Shown here: piece by piece, positions 25,335-37,021 of the stretch
Position numbering within the stretch: position 1 is the first letter of the stretch
Layout of the letters: each line of letters starts with the position of its first letter
Made by a program: the position numbers and the translations under genes
The notes under the pieces: model-generated
Seen by the model: the letters and a program-made list of their open reading frames with translations, nothing else
The model's database searches: none
What the model was told of the DNA's origin: nothing
From: Tetrapyrgos nigripes
Taxonomy: Eukaryota > Basidiomycota > Agaricomycetes > Agaricales > Campanellaceae
Reading direction: 5' to 3'
NCBI GenBank assembly: GCA_013368315.1
Contig: JAACJM010000053.1
Location: 62,001 to 126,000 of the forward strand
Length of the DNA: 64,000 bases

Positions 25335-25434
25335 CTATGCGGCCTACGCGAGCTATATAGCGCTATGTAGCAGGTTTGCAAGTTCCAGATGCTGTCACTT
25401 TATCACTGTGCAATCATCAGGGTCTGCATCAGAT

Positions 25435-25560
25435 TAGGGAACAGCACGGGGATCCCGCGGGGAAAAAAATCTGACCCGTCCCCGTCCCCGCCAATTCCCG
25501 TCCCGGGTCAAGGGTAATGACGGGACAGACGGGTCAAGAGCAAAACCCGCGGGTCCACGG
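25435..25560 (+). mobile_element. Possible truncated hAT-type end
   Basis: Sequence starting TAGGGAACAGCACGGGG, followed by dense cccg/gggt words, looks like a hAT terminus with subterminal repeats. No matching inverted end or target duplication was found downstream. Confidence 0.35.
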
Positions 25561-25936
25561 GTATATACATATCTACTTGATCGTAGAGAATAGTCCATAG
25601 TATCTACAATTTTTCATGCATTTCAACATCTCTTTGTTTTTATTACTATGTTTAGCTGATTATGATAATAATTAACGTAGACTACTATAGAACTACTCAA
25701 AAATTACTCGAGTGAAGACGGGTCATTCCCCGCTGCCACGCTCGTTTCCACAATGATAACGAAACGGTATCGACCATACGGCCATACAAAGTCATGTTGA
25801 TGGGTCCTGAGAGTGTCGCCTGGGCCAGTTTGCTTCCCGATACTTCATGGTAGAGGCAAACGCTATAGGGGATCTGAATTGTAGCAGCTGAAATATCAGG
25901 ATCTAGGGGACTATATCTAGGTGTGTTTACTCTTCT

Positions 25937-26290
25937 TCCTTTTAATACTTTCACCTGACGTTTCCTGAAAACGATTTATGGGGGTGTCCATCCAGTCCTA
26001 TCCTGAGGCGAAAACTTATTACACGGCTATAATACTGTGTTGACGACAGCATCTGTGAGCTGAAGCCGTCCCGTCCAAACCATTGACCTATGTATGACCC
26101 ATGAAACACTCAGGTATACACTGGTATCTGCAACTCTACCTTGGACACCAAACTTGTCATCGAGCATCCAAAACCGACAACCCGCTCCGTCTGGGACTTG
26201 CAGACGCTGATGATGGAAGGTCTCCAAATGCTCGGCTGGCGGTAATAGTTAATTATCACGTATACTAATCGTTGATAGGCGGAGAGAGGG
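25937..26290 (+). repeat. Direct repeat copy 1 (partner 28632-28820)
   Basis: Blocks tttcacctgacgtttcctga (25948), tctgggacttgcag (about 26190) and ggcggagaga (about 26278) recur in the same order at 28632-28820. Copy 1 carries about 150 bp extra in the middle. No coding capacity is evident. Confidence 0.7.
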
Positions 26291-26914
26291 GAGCGGAGGA
26301 TAGGGAGGAGAATGTAAATGCAAGAGGTATCGGGTTCGGGTTCGGCATGGGGAAACGTAGAGAGTACATGATCTTATAGAGATGTTAGATAGTATTTGAT
26401 GGATCCCGGGTATAAGGGAGGGGGAAGATGAAAACGCGTGAACGGGCAGTCGTAGTTGGAAGGAGTCAGACGGACAATCACTGTATCAATCATTATTAGT
26501 CTATATTGTCACAGACTGAGTGAAAAAAACTCACCTTCTCCGCTCAGAGTCTCAATTTCCAACCTCGTCCTCCTCTCCTCCTCTCCTTATCTCCTCCTTA
26601 TCTTCTCGTGTCTTCTAACAATTGAGGCACGGTCTGGAGAGTCTCGGTCAGTTCCCTCAACAAAAACAAAGGTCATCCATCAATGAAAATAGACTCACCT
26701 GATACTACTACCCAGAGCCGATAAATGGACTTAGAAACTCCAGCAACTATGTATCTCGGCCTCAGCTTCGAGACTTCGCACCATCAGAATTGACGCGTTG
26801 CTTCCCAATCGTCCAAAGTCGACATTGGTTTACCTAGTACTACTGTCCACAGCGCCAGCATCATCTGTAGCTTTCACTCTTGAGAACGCTGTATGATGCG
26901 GGGACAGAGAGGAA
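26291..26914. other. Intergenic, no supported gene
   Basis: Purine- and pyrimidine-rich stretches with short ORFs only. Confidence 0.35.
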
Positions 26915-28215
26915 GTGTATATGCTGTTCAAATTGCACTTTTATTATTTACCCGCACTCTCGATATCTTTCCCCGCACTCACGGACTTTTCCCGCACACA
27001 GTGACCTACTTTCCCCGCACACTCTCGAAAACTCTCCCACACTCAATGTTCACGAATTCAATTCCTGGGCCACTTACACCCAGCGAAAACTGACTATGCG
27101 TAAATAGAACAAAATGTGCACATGAATATGAGCTCTTGCAGATATCCATTCAGTCAAATTAGAAATTTGCAGAAAATACGATTCCTGCACGAAAGAATAG
27201 TGAAAAAGCAAATGTATATTTCTGCATCTATCTGTCATAATATACACAAAGTCTGTAGCTATTCTATAAGAATCCCATACAGCCCTGTCCAAATCGAAGT
27301 CCCTTCGTAGTAACCCATAAGAAGATCTAAGACAGAAGTTCAGGATGTATCGTCAGCAGAGATGCCAAGCATGCGTGATGTACAATCACATACCATGTAC
27401 GTGTATTTTGAGACCTGAGGCTATTTATTGTGAATTGCACGCGAACGGCACACGCATAGAATAACTCACCTAGTTGAGAGGAGTGAGAGTATAACGGGAC
27501 TGTAGAGGAAGAGGTGTCAGCTAGGCGTATTCCAAGGGATTGAACAATGCACCGTTTGGCTCTTGAACGACGTGATGGAAACTATTACTCGCCATATTCT
27601 TGACCACCTTACACTAATACACTGCCCAAAGCACATACACCCCATTCCTGCTACACAGACGCGTTAACGTTAGCTTCTGAACTAGACTATTGCGAAGAGG
27701 TTGGGATAAAGAGGGCGATAAAAAGGGTATTTCTGTCACGGCACATCGGGGGACAAGCTTGAGCACGTCTGGTACGCGCTGGGCTGGTGGTGGTAGTAAA
27801 GACAGCACGACGTGGCAAAGAGTGCCGAAGGTACCGGCATGAGTCACATGAAACTTTGAGTCATGTTACTTACACGTGACCCTGACGCGTCGCGTTAAAA
27901 GGTCTTGCATCCAATTTGCGTCGTCCTCGCTCTGTGTTATGCTAGGTATTCCACTCATAAAAGTAAGAATAAAAACATCCAAGTCAGTAATGAGCAAAAT
28001 GTCTTAAGTTTTATGGAAAAAAAAAGACAACTTAGACATTAAAAGTGTGGGAAACCTGAATGAGTGCGGGGATCTCAACAATGAGCGCGGGGATTTTAAC
28101 AATGAGTACGGGTATTTCAGCAATGAGTGCGGGAAATGTCGAGTGTGTGCGGGTAGAAATAATAAAAGTGCAAAATGAACTGCATAAGTGTAGGCGTATA
28201 CACGGTAAAGCCTTT
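26915..28215. repeat. Inverted-arm structure with CCCGCAC-rich ends
   Basis: The left arm (26915-27060: gtgtatatgctgttcaaatt, then ttttattatttacccgcac) and the right arm (28030-28215) are imperfect reverse complements. Both carry multiple CCCGCACTC words. It resembles a foldback or TIR element with subterminal repeats. No target duplication was found at the arm tips and the 1-kb interior has no recognised gene. Confidence 0.5.
28061..28150 (+). repeat. 21-bp tandem repeat, about four copies
   Basis: Unit tgagtgcggggatctcaacaa is repeated with substitutions. It lies in the right arm of the inverted structure. Confidence 0.75.
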
Positions 28216-28631
28216 CGTCATCTTGGTGTAGTAAAACCGTCAATCACAATACTCAAAGTAGCAGCGAGCGTCAGCTTTGACTTGGTAGTATCGCAAAAGG
28301 TGAGCGGTCGAGACGAAGATAATGAGGCTGACTTTGGTAACAATGGAGCGTGATTGTAGGGGAAGTGATGTGAAAGAGGATCACGGTAATAACCATGTTA
28401 GCGTGCAGGGATACTTCATGATGGACGAACTCACCTAGAATACCGTATACAACCCAGCTATCCTTCTTTTCAGCTGCGCCATTCCACATTTCCCCACTCT
28501 CCCCCCATCCACTCGCGTCTGTCTATGTCACCCACTTCTCGTCTCATTCCTTCTCCCTCTCTCATTATCTTAGGAACCTTGATGTGCGTTCTTCTCTTCC
28601 GCCCTCCCCCCACTGCCCACTTCCCTCTTTT

Positions 28632-28820
28632 CCCTTTTAATGCTTTCACCAGACGTTTCATGAAAACGACTTATAAGACCGTCCATCCGGTATCCCAAAT
28701 CCGTTAAAACCGACAACATGCTGCGTCGCAGCGTCTGGGACTTGCAGAATGCTGATGATGGAAAGTCTGAGATGCTGGTTACGTATACCGGTCGTTGATG
28801 GGCGGAGAGAAGGGAGTGGA
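28632..28820 (+). repeat. Direct repeat copy 2 (partner 25937-26290)
   Basis: See the partner; the shared blocks are tttcaccagacgtttcatga, tctgggacttgcag and ggcggagaga. Confidence 0.7.
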
Positions 28821-30349
28821 GGGGAGGGGAGGGATGAGAGCGTGGATGGACTTGAGGGGTATTAGGTTTGACACGTATGCTGGTCATTAATGGATGGAGC
28901 AAGGGTGTGGACAGAGAGAGGATAATAGAAGAGAGGGGTTTATCGATTAGGGATGAGATCGATGAGAGCGCGAATGGGAAGGAGTGGTGGGTCCGGTGTG
29001 GAGAAACGTGGACAAGAGGGACAGGGGGAAAAAGCAAAACCCACCGCGTCATTCGACTTTTTGAGGATGAGACGTCAAGACATCGGCTTTGAGGTGCTGG
29101 CAGAGATAAAGATGGGTATAAACGAGAGCGACAGGTGGTGACGGGCAGGGTGGGTTGACGATTGGGATGCGTTCTAAAGAGTCTCAGTCAAAAGGATATC
29201 TTTCGATGAGTCCTCAGAGAGCCGAAAGAGGTAAGAAACACACTGCTGTCGAAAGAGTATAGCTCATCTGAGGCATTCTAAACGAATTTTGAACCGTGAC
29301 GTGAGTCGTGACTGGAAGCGAAAATTTTCAGCACATGATAGCATCGCGTCGCTTGACTCGGAATTTCATATTTTCTATGACTACAAAAACTACTCGTTGC
29401 TCTATCCCACAATCGTCACCAAATACACAGGTTTTATGGTTTGCCGTACTGCCACCATGACACTTACCTATCACTGTATCCGGACTTACCACTCTCAACG
29501 GCGAAATCATTGGGCTTGATCCATGGAGCATACAATTACTCAAGCTCAAGTCTAATGTCTTTTTTCTCGTTAGTGAAGTAAAATACTAGACAAAAAACAA
29601 TGATCTGACACGTTGTCCTCAACTTCCCTATGTCCGCATTCCCGTAAAGATCTGCAACGTCGTTATGTATCGGGCTGCAGAAAGATGGATGCGAACTGAA
29701 GTATTGGGAGTTTAATACTTCATGCGAATGCAAAGAAGCGATTCATGGACCGGAGAAAGCTGCTCTGCTTGAACTCTGGATGACTTGATACTACGCCCCG
29801 CTTATCGAAGGGCCAGGGTCAATTTTTAGCAAGCTTGAACATGCAGGGATGACTTGGATTCAGGTGCACCACTGATACAGTATACTTGGCAGAGTTTGTG
29901 GTGGCTAGGCGTGTTACTAACTGACAGCGCGTACGTTCCAAAACTAATAGGTGTAGAAGAAGCAGGAACTTGATACAAGCTGTGTATATGAGCGCTGGCC
30001 TTATCGGAATTCGGATGGTAAGTGCTGAGTATCAGGATTGGCGTCTTGCACTAGGAACAGATGACTGAAAGGCCTCGTTCCATCAAACTATGCTTCTCCA
30101 GATCTACAGCAACAACAAGCTCCAATAAAAATTTAGACGCTCGGGCAGTGCAATGAGATTACGGCGTGCAAAACGCGCGCACACCTCGTTCTCAGAACTA
30201 CTCCGGTTGATCATCGATTTAACAGTTTCTTCATAGTAGCTGTACAAGGTGAGATCACCATCCATCGCACTAAGTATATTGAGCAGAGCCTCTCTGCAAT
30301 GTTAGTGGCCGAGTCACTATACTGAAATTACCTACAGCCATCTTCCTCA
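28821..30349. other. Intergenic, no supported gene
   Basis: G-rich tracts to about 29150, then unremarkable sequence with short ORFs. Confidence 0.35.
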
Positions 30350-31250
30350 GTCAACACAGATGCGTCAACTTCTACTCGATATGGTTTGGTATGATCGGGC
30401 ATCAATAGGACCGGTCTAGATGTAAAGGCTGCTTTGAGAGATTGGAAAGATTTCTCCGCTTCCGTTCCCCAACTCCACTGATTGTCCTTCTCTGTTAGGT
30501 TGAACAGTGGTTGTGCGATTTTCGAGAAGTCTTTGATGAATCGTCTGTAAAAGTTTCCGAATCCTAGAAATGCTTGTACTTCCTTCACCGTTTTTGGTGT
30601 TGGCCATTCGGTTACTCCTGCTACCTTCACAGGGTCCATTGCTAAGGTGTCATGGGACACAATAAGACCCAAGAAGTTGACCTTATCAGTTTCGAATGTG
30701 CACTTCTCAGGTTTCACGTATAAGTCATTGTCCCGTAAGGTACAAGTTTGCGATGTTCTGACAAATCATGGGTGAATATGAGAATGTCATCCATATAAAT
30801 AACGACCTTCCCTTGATCGATGAGATCCTTAAAGATCATATTCATCATTGCCTGAAAGGTCGCTGGTGAATTCATTAGTCCGAAAAACATGACTGTTGGT
30901 TCGAAGAGTCCTCAGTTGGTTTTGAAGGCGGCTTTCCATTTGTCCCCTTCCTTGATCCAGATGTTATTGTATCCCCATCGTAGGTTGATCTTGGTGAATA
31001 CGTGTGCGTTTTTGAGTTTGTCGATCAGTTCTGGGATAAGAGGTAGGGGATACACGTTTTTTATGGTACCCTTGTTGAGTTCTCTGTAGTCCTGCACTGG
31101 TCGTAGTTTTCCATCTTTTTTTTTGACGAAGAAGAAAGGACTCGCCATCGGTGACTTTGATGGTTTAATGTATCCTTTTTCGAGATTTTTATTCAGAAAG
31201 GAGTCTAACTCAATTTGTTCATTTGGTGAGAGAGGGTATGTTTTGCACAT
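30350..31250 (-). pseudogene. Gypsy reverse transcriptase / RNase H fragment
   Basis: Frame 1 (30912-31250) has [20 protein letters not shown] and DYRELN. The next part carries VVIYMDDILIF near 30790, the RT catalytic YMDD. A different frame (30350-30717) gives FLGFGNFYRRFI and PVLLMPDHTKPYRVEVDAS, the connection/RNase H start. At least one frameshift and a 3' truncation disable it. Confidence 0.9.
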
Positions 31251-31860
31251 TCGCGGTTAAAAATCCTCTTGTAGTTCGATTGCGTGATCCCAACTACTTC
31301 GTTGGGGTAAGCATTCTGAGGTTTCCTTGTCAAATACTGACAAGTAGTTGTGGTATTGTTTGGGAATTCGCTCTTCTAGTGGTGTCGGTTGATCTGTTGT
31401 TGTTTTGTTTTCAGCAATTTGCTGTGCTTTTGTAGAAGCTGCTCAGATACTCAGCTTGGTTTCTGATAATTCTTCGTCTTGGTCCTTTGGGGTGTCAATA
31501 TATTCCATGGCGAGTTGACTCCATTGATGTGGGACATTCCATTGTCCCATTGTATCTTCTGAGGGTAGTAGCACTCCTAATTTGATCTGTTCCGAGTGGG
31601 TGTGCTGAGATCGTGATCTTTGACGTTGCCCTGCTATCTTGGGCTATCTTGGGCTGTGCCACTGGTTTATAGTGTCCTAGGGGTTCCTTGTATGATACCT
31701 GGTAGTCTCGATGGTATGTTCTAGGGTCTACTATTTCAGGTTGTTTGGGTTTTGTGGGAAGCGTATTTGACTTAGCTTTGATTTTTACTGGAGGTTTTCC
31801 TATTTTTTACTGGTATATATGTCCATACTCCTCCTCCTGACGACGTGACAGGGGAGGTTT

Positions 31861-33015
31861 TCAAAAATCTATTTGTGTTACAAGATCCTTTAGGTATCCT
31901 GCTGCCTTCTCCTTCTCTTCTCCTGACAGTGACCTGATTTTGGCGGTGAATTCCGCGATATCCTTCATCGTAGTATTTGTCTCAGAAGACGGGGGCTCTG
32001 TGGTGGCTGTAGTCATTCTGATCGAAGGTTTCCAGGCTGTGTTATTGGTATTTGTCGTGGTTGACCTGGGGAGTGTGGGGCAGTTCCATGTGGTATGTCC
32101 CTTTTCACGAGAGCTGAAACATTGTCCTTCCTTTTTCATCTTTCCCCTTTCTTTGTTTGTCAGTTTAGGTGGATATTTAGTATTCAAAGATGCACCTGGG
32201 GTATTACTTTGGAAGGCATTTACTTCCATGCTTCTCGTTCGACTGCCTCCCGCGTTCTGTGACCCCTTGGTCTGTTGCCCCCCTTCTCCTCGTTGTTTAT
32301 TCCATGAGGCTTTCTCTGTTTGTCTTTCCATCCAGATCATATGTTGTTTGACCGCGGCCTTCTGCAGTGCCACGAGGTTCTTGGGTTGCAATGGTAGATA
32401 GGAAATTTGGTCTACCAATCCTTTCAGGAGTCCTTTTCGATAGTACTTCATTAATCCCTTGTCGTTATAACCAGTATCCTTAGTGTATAATTTGAATTGG
32501 GAATTGTACTTATCTATATCCGCTAAAGTTCCCTCCATCCTTATGGTTTCTATTTTTGCTTGTGCTTGGGATTCTTGGGATGTTGGTTTAAAGTCGTGTA
32601 GGAACTCTCGTTTTACTTCTCGTAGGGTCCACAGCTTCTTCTTTCTCCTAGATCCCAGTGACGAGTCTTTGTCACTGTCACTATAGTCATCATCTTCTTC
32701 ATAAAATTTCGCCATCATATCGTGAGCCCATCGTCCTGCTTCTTCTCCTGTGAAGAGAGTGAGAAATAGTGCTATCTTCTTGTTTTCCATGGGATAGACC
32801 CCTTCGTTGAGTCGAAGATAATTGGTAAACTCGGCTAACCAGTCCTTCGCCAAGTTCTGTTCTCCCACGAATTTCTCTGGTTTTGCCCCTCTTTCTTTTG
32901 TGGTTCTATTAGGAGAGATAGAGAAACCTTCTTCATCAGAAGGGGTGTCAGCAGGGGGTCTGTTTGTTCCTCCTGCGGCAGCGGTAGCTGAGGTGGGTTC
33001 ATTGTGTTCGGACAT
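31861..33015 (-). pseudogene. Gypsy Gag (384 aa) with degenerate zinc knuckle
   Basis: A retrotransposon Gag domain (NLAKDWLAEFTNYLRLNEGV; FLTLFTGEEAGRWAHD) is followed by a basic linker and a knuckle CFSSREKGHTTWNC. The second Cys of C-x2-C-x4-H-x4-C is replaced by Ser, so zinc binding is probably lost. The frame itself is open. Confidence 0.85.
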
Positions 33016-33054
33016 TCCAAGGGAAGAATAAAGAGTCTGAAAATCGATTGTTTG

Positions 33055-33738
33055 TCAGGGATGGACGGATATGGGTTCTTGGATTGCACTGGGGGTGCTG
33101 TCGGATGGAGATCTTTTAAGGGGAGTTCGTGGTTTGGTGGGGGGAAGTAGTAGTTCTGGCTCGGGAATAGGTTTGTTTATTGGGAGCTGGGTTTCTGTAG
33201 TGGGTTCTGACGGAACGTATTGTCCAGGTGGTAGTATGGGTCCAAGGCCGCGCTCTAGTTCTGCTCGTGTAAGTGCTCGGTTGTGTATGGAGAATCGGTT
33301 TTGACACGGATTGTTTAGACAGGCGTCCCAATGATTATTAACTGTAAGGTAACAGTCCTGTTGACTCCGAAGATAGTAAGCGTGAGGTCGACGGATGCAG
33401 ACAAGGGGAATGTGAGGTGAGGAGGTATGACTGGGAGCCTGTGAGGCGACGCGTGATTGTGATCTAGTTACTCTAGGGATTCTACTTTCAGACATACACT
33501 AGTTGGTATATTCAGGTCCTGAAAATAGGTGGTTCCACTGATCTGTAGAGACGTCTTCCCAATACCAGTTCTGTCGATAGTAGTCGTTTATTCTGGGAAT
33601 TCGAGTCTGGAAGTATTCTTCATGTTCTGCTTGGCAGTGTTCCGAGATAGCACTGTCCTCGTAGACGTCGTGGTCAAACCAACAAGAAATGTGGGCGTTT
33701 CCAAATTTGACGAAATGACAAGTGTCTGCGACTGCCAC
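33055..33738 (-). CDS. ORFs upstream of gypsy gag (79 and 146 aa)
   Basis: Two ORFs (33499-33738 and 33055-33495) lie in the same frame as gag, separated from each other and from gag by single stops. The second is Pro/Ser/Thr-rich. They sit between the LTR and gag and belong to the element. No function is recognised; they may be parts of one former longer reading frame. Confidence 0.45.
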
Positions 33739-34267
33739 GTAGCGTGGAGATGCGTTCTCAGGGGATATCTTTATTCGAAGGTATTCAAAGATGGTTACTT
33801 CACCTTTGAACCACGTTCTCTTGTTTAGTTTAATCCAGTGGTTATCAAATGTGACGGCATGTTTTTGTACTGCGTCTTTAACGTGTTGTGAGTAATCCTT
33901 GAAGCTGTTTGGATCTGAGTCCTCAATCCTGTAGTGATATTCTGGTGGGGGTCGGATCCGTAGGTTGTTAAGGAATGGTTCGAAGTTGAGAGCCAGTGCG
34001 TATGATTTTTAGGATTTCAATTACAGAGTCAGTCGACCACCCTACTCAAATCGGCGAGTCTGGTTTTATGTCTCGAAACTGTGTAGACAGGGAATGACTT
34101 TGTACAACAACTCCTTGAGATTGTTCACGCTGGCTGACCTGTGAGGCTCCTCACATAGGGTAGAGATGATGGGCTTGGGGGCACTGTAGGGGAAGGATAG
34201 GAGAATAGGAAGGTTTGATACGATGGAAGAGTTTGTGTTGAGTTATGAGGTCTATTTGTGAGGTGGG

Positions 34268-34775
34268 TGTAAGAGAGTCTGTTCAAGTGTCATGAACGTT
34301 GTCACTTAGCAATAACCACCCAAGTCACACGATGAACCAAATAGATTGACAGGTTACAAATGAGATGATATGGAGAAAGAGAGACAGATAGAGAGGAATA
34401 GTAAAGACAAGTAGCAGATGAGTAGCTGACTATACTCAACACTGCACTGTACTAGGAGCGGAGTCGAGACAAAGTGAACAGACTAAGGAACTAACTACAG
34501 GTCCTTTGGTATATATGTAAAAGAAGTGAATTGAGGATAAGTGAATAAGTGAGAATGTCCATGGAGATAGGAATCGGAGGAGATAAATGATGTACATATC
34601 AGATCAAGTGATGGTAACTGTAGACAGAGAAGATGATGGTGGTAAAGATGAGAGGAATGAATAGTAGTCTGTGGAGATAAGAAATAAATAGATCGGCGAT
34701 TCGTGACAATAATGATGAGAGAAATGAATAATAGTCCATGGAGATAAGAAATAAATAGATTGGCGATTCGTGACA
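34268..34775 (-). repeat. Probable gypsy LTR, outer end at 34775
   Basis: On the minus strand it starts TGTCACGAATCGCC, a common gypsy LTR start. A block of about 67 bp ending in ttcgtgaca is tandemly duplicated (ends at 34708 and 34775). The inner boundary is only a guess, since no second LTR is present. Confidence 0.5.
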
Positions 34776-35203
34776 GACTTATGGAACTGTTACTAGAGAT
34801 CATATGCAAGATTTCGATGCCCCACAGAAGGTGAGCGCATGTCGTCTTGATACCTAACTTTGCAGAAAGACTTTCGCATTTGGGAAAATACAATTTTTGA
34901 CATTGCTCAGTGAAGACATTGGCTGGGGTCCGGGTTGGGGACTTAGGTGTATAAATTTAATGCGTAGGAATCCGAATATCCAACTTTTAAGGCAATCGGA
35001 TCAGCCGTTCTCGAGATATAAGTCAAACCGTCCAGAAAAAAATAACTTTTTGATATACAAATACATAACCTAAAAAATCGACTCCCAGACTCCTCCTCCT
35101 AGCGCTCACACCTTTCGATGTCTGGGAATCCGAATCTGTAAATTTTAAGGGGATCCGATCAGCGGTTCTCGAGAAATAAGAGGTTGAGTAAAAATAACCG
35201 ACG
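34776..35203. other. Non-coding with a direct repeat
   Basis: Two related copies of about 60 bp (34968 and 35125) contain ggaatccgaat, ttttaag and gttctcgaga. No gene seen. Confidence 0.4.
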
Positions 35204-35633
35204 ATGTCCATCATCGGAGCTAACCTATATGTAGACTGGATGCATGACTACATGACTGGTAACCTTCACAATGGAGGTCTTTCATGTATCTGTGAAGGGA
35301 ATCCACCTCTTCAATCAGTAATAACAGAAACATCTCCACTTATATACTTCAATATTTTTGACACACAAATGAATCTCAACCAGAAATTGACTATACCAGA
35401 TGTGACTGGCAGTGATAGGATTTACACCTAGAGCAATTACATACATGGGTGGGCATCACTTTACATGCCGCTTTATAACTCCAAACAGCTCAATATACTA
35501 TCATGATGGTATCACTTGTCAAAGGAATTTCCAGCCAGAGAATTGCAATATCAATGATGTCAATGAGACTTACTTTAAAACCGCAGATAATGAGAGCAAA
35601 ATAATGATAGGAGTGCTATATGTTCGGGATTGA
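35204..35633 (+). pseudogene. Fragment of a repeat-associated protein with a His-box-like motif
   Basis: Two overlapping ORFs (35204-35431 and 35412-35633) read as one protein after a frameshift: SPLIYFNIF..., then AITYMGGHHFTCRFIT and IYYHDGIT. The latter resembles the histidine box of C19 ubiquitin-hydrolase-like domains found in Agaricomycete repeats. The family assignment is tentative. Confidence 0.35.
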
Positions 35634-36690
35634 CAGAACTACTTAATCTCTAACATGATATCTTCTAAGCAGACTCATGCCCCATCTGGTAGATAATTGA
35701 TTTTTACAGATACTGTACTATTTTGACCAAGTATTTGTGTAATGCGTAGCGATCCCCCATGAACACTGGTGATCTAGTTACACCAGACCCCCATGAACTC
35801 CGCTCCAACTAATAGTGTAACGCGATTTCTGTTGCCAGTTTTGGCTAGTATCTCGTAACGCATTACCTGACCCTTTGAAATTTCGCGTAACACATCCAAG
35901 TGACCAAACACTTGGTTGAAATACTACATACAGTATACCAATACCACTTCATTTTGGCATGACCTTAATTTTGGATTATAAGTACCAAATTTATTCCAAG
36001 TAAGTAATACAGTAATGAGAGTTACTATCAACAAGTGGAGTGGTGGCTTAGACAGCAGGTCTACTGTCAAAATTACAGTATATGAAAGGGCCTCGTAACT
36101 TGCCACACGAAGCAATGGCTTTTGCCCCAGTATTATGGGTTGGGAGAAGAGACACTGGCTTTGAATTTAAAGTTTGTGATCCTATTATTAGATTCAGTGA
36201 AGAAGGGGATGTAAATAATGGCTATGAGAGGACTTTCGTACACAGAAGTTAACAAAATAATATGTACTGGTTAGACTGAGTATTTGTATTGGGGTTTTTT
36301 AGTACCAAGAAGTTTAATAAAATAATGTGTACATTAAAACTGGGACTACAACGGCCTTGTATTAGCCATGCTTCAGCACTGGCCCACACCCACTTCATCC
36401 ACTAGATGGTTATAATGTTGTCAATGTCACAAATGTAATATAACAGGTAACAGACTGTGTGACTTGGGTGGTTTGCTATTGAGTGTATCTGCAACCTTGA
36501 CAAGGACCTTTTGTCTGTTTCATTATTTGTTCACTCTTTACTCTTTATTTGTTCCTCAAATTTTCCTCTCACCCTATAATGTTTGGGTATGAGACTACTG
36601 TTACTCCATATATAGCACCTGCAATGGTATTCACATGTACTGAATATTGTGGCCTTTTGGTCCAGTCAGAGGTTGGGTCTCATTGCAGGC
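35634..36690. other. Intergenic, no supported gene
   Basis: AT-richer DNA. At about 36455-36482 the words gtgtgacttgggtggtt and tgctat match the inverse of the gypsy LTR-side sequence at 34300-34330, suggesting a small LTR remnant. Confidence 0.35.
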
Positions 36691-36840
36691 TGACCTAATC
36701 CTTTACAATGTGCACGCTACTCTCCGAGTCCACAAAGAATGCAATGGAAGCAATGTCTCTGCAATGTCTTTGGAGAGTGATCTGCAATTGAGGGGTGTAC
36801 TTAGATGGCACAAGGTGTTTAGGGGGACCAATTGAGAAGC
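36691..36840 (+). pseudogene. Short relic resembling URC1
   Basis: VHATLRVHKECNGSNV (from about 36709) matches the HDECNGSDV zinc-ligand region of URC1. The antisense pattern (PPxHxVPSxYTPQ) also parallels the pseudogene at 14243-14548. Nothing else of the gene is visible. Confidence 0.4.
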
Positions 36841-37021
36841 CAGATATCCAGAGTGCAGGCTGTGTTCCACATTCTGGCTGTGTCACTCAGGCCGGTGAAG
36901 GCACTCGCTCGTTGGTCTCACTAGTGGAATCAGATGGGGATGGGATGGAGCAGATGTATCAGTATATAGTGTCATCATGCTTTCTTCTCATTCAATTGTA
37001 ATTGACAAGGATGAACGCAAG

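Larger units (their letters stand above)
30350..34775 (-). mobile_element. Truncated, degenerate Ty3/gypsy retrotransposon
   Basis: Read on the minus strand: probable 5' LTR ending at 34775, extra upstream ORFs, gag, a decayed protease region, RT, and the start of RNase H. It is cut off at about 30350 after VEVDAS. Integrase and the 3' LTR are absent. Frames of gag and the RT pieces disagree, so the copy is dead. Confidence 0.88.

Noticed and set aside
25435..25560. Complete hAT element downstream of the copia insertion
   Set aside because: Only one end is visible; no inverted partner or duplication, so only a possible truncated end is listed.
31940..32401. 153-aa plus-strand hydrophobic ORF
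   Set aside because: Antisense of the gypsy Gag; no independent support.
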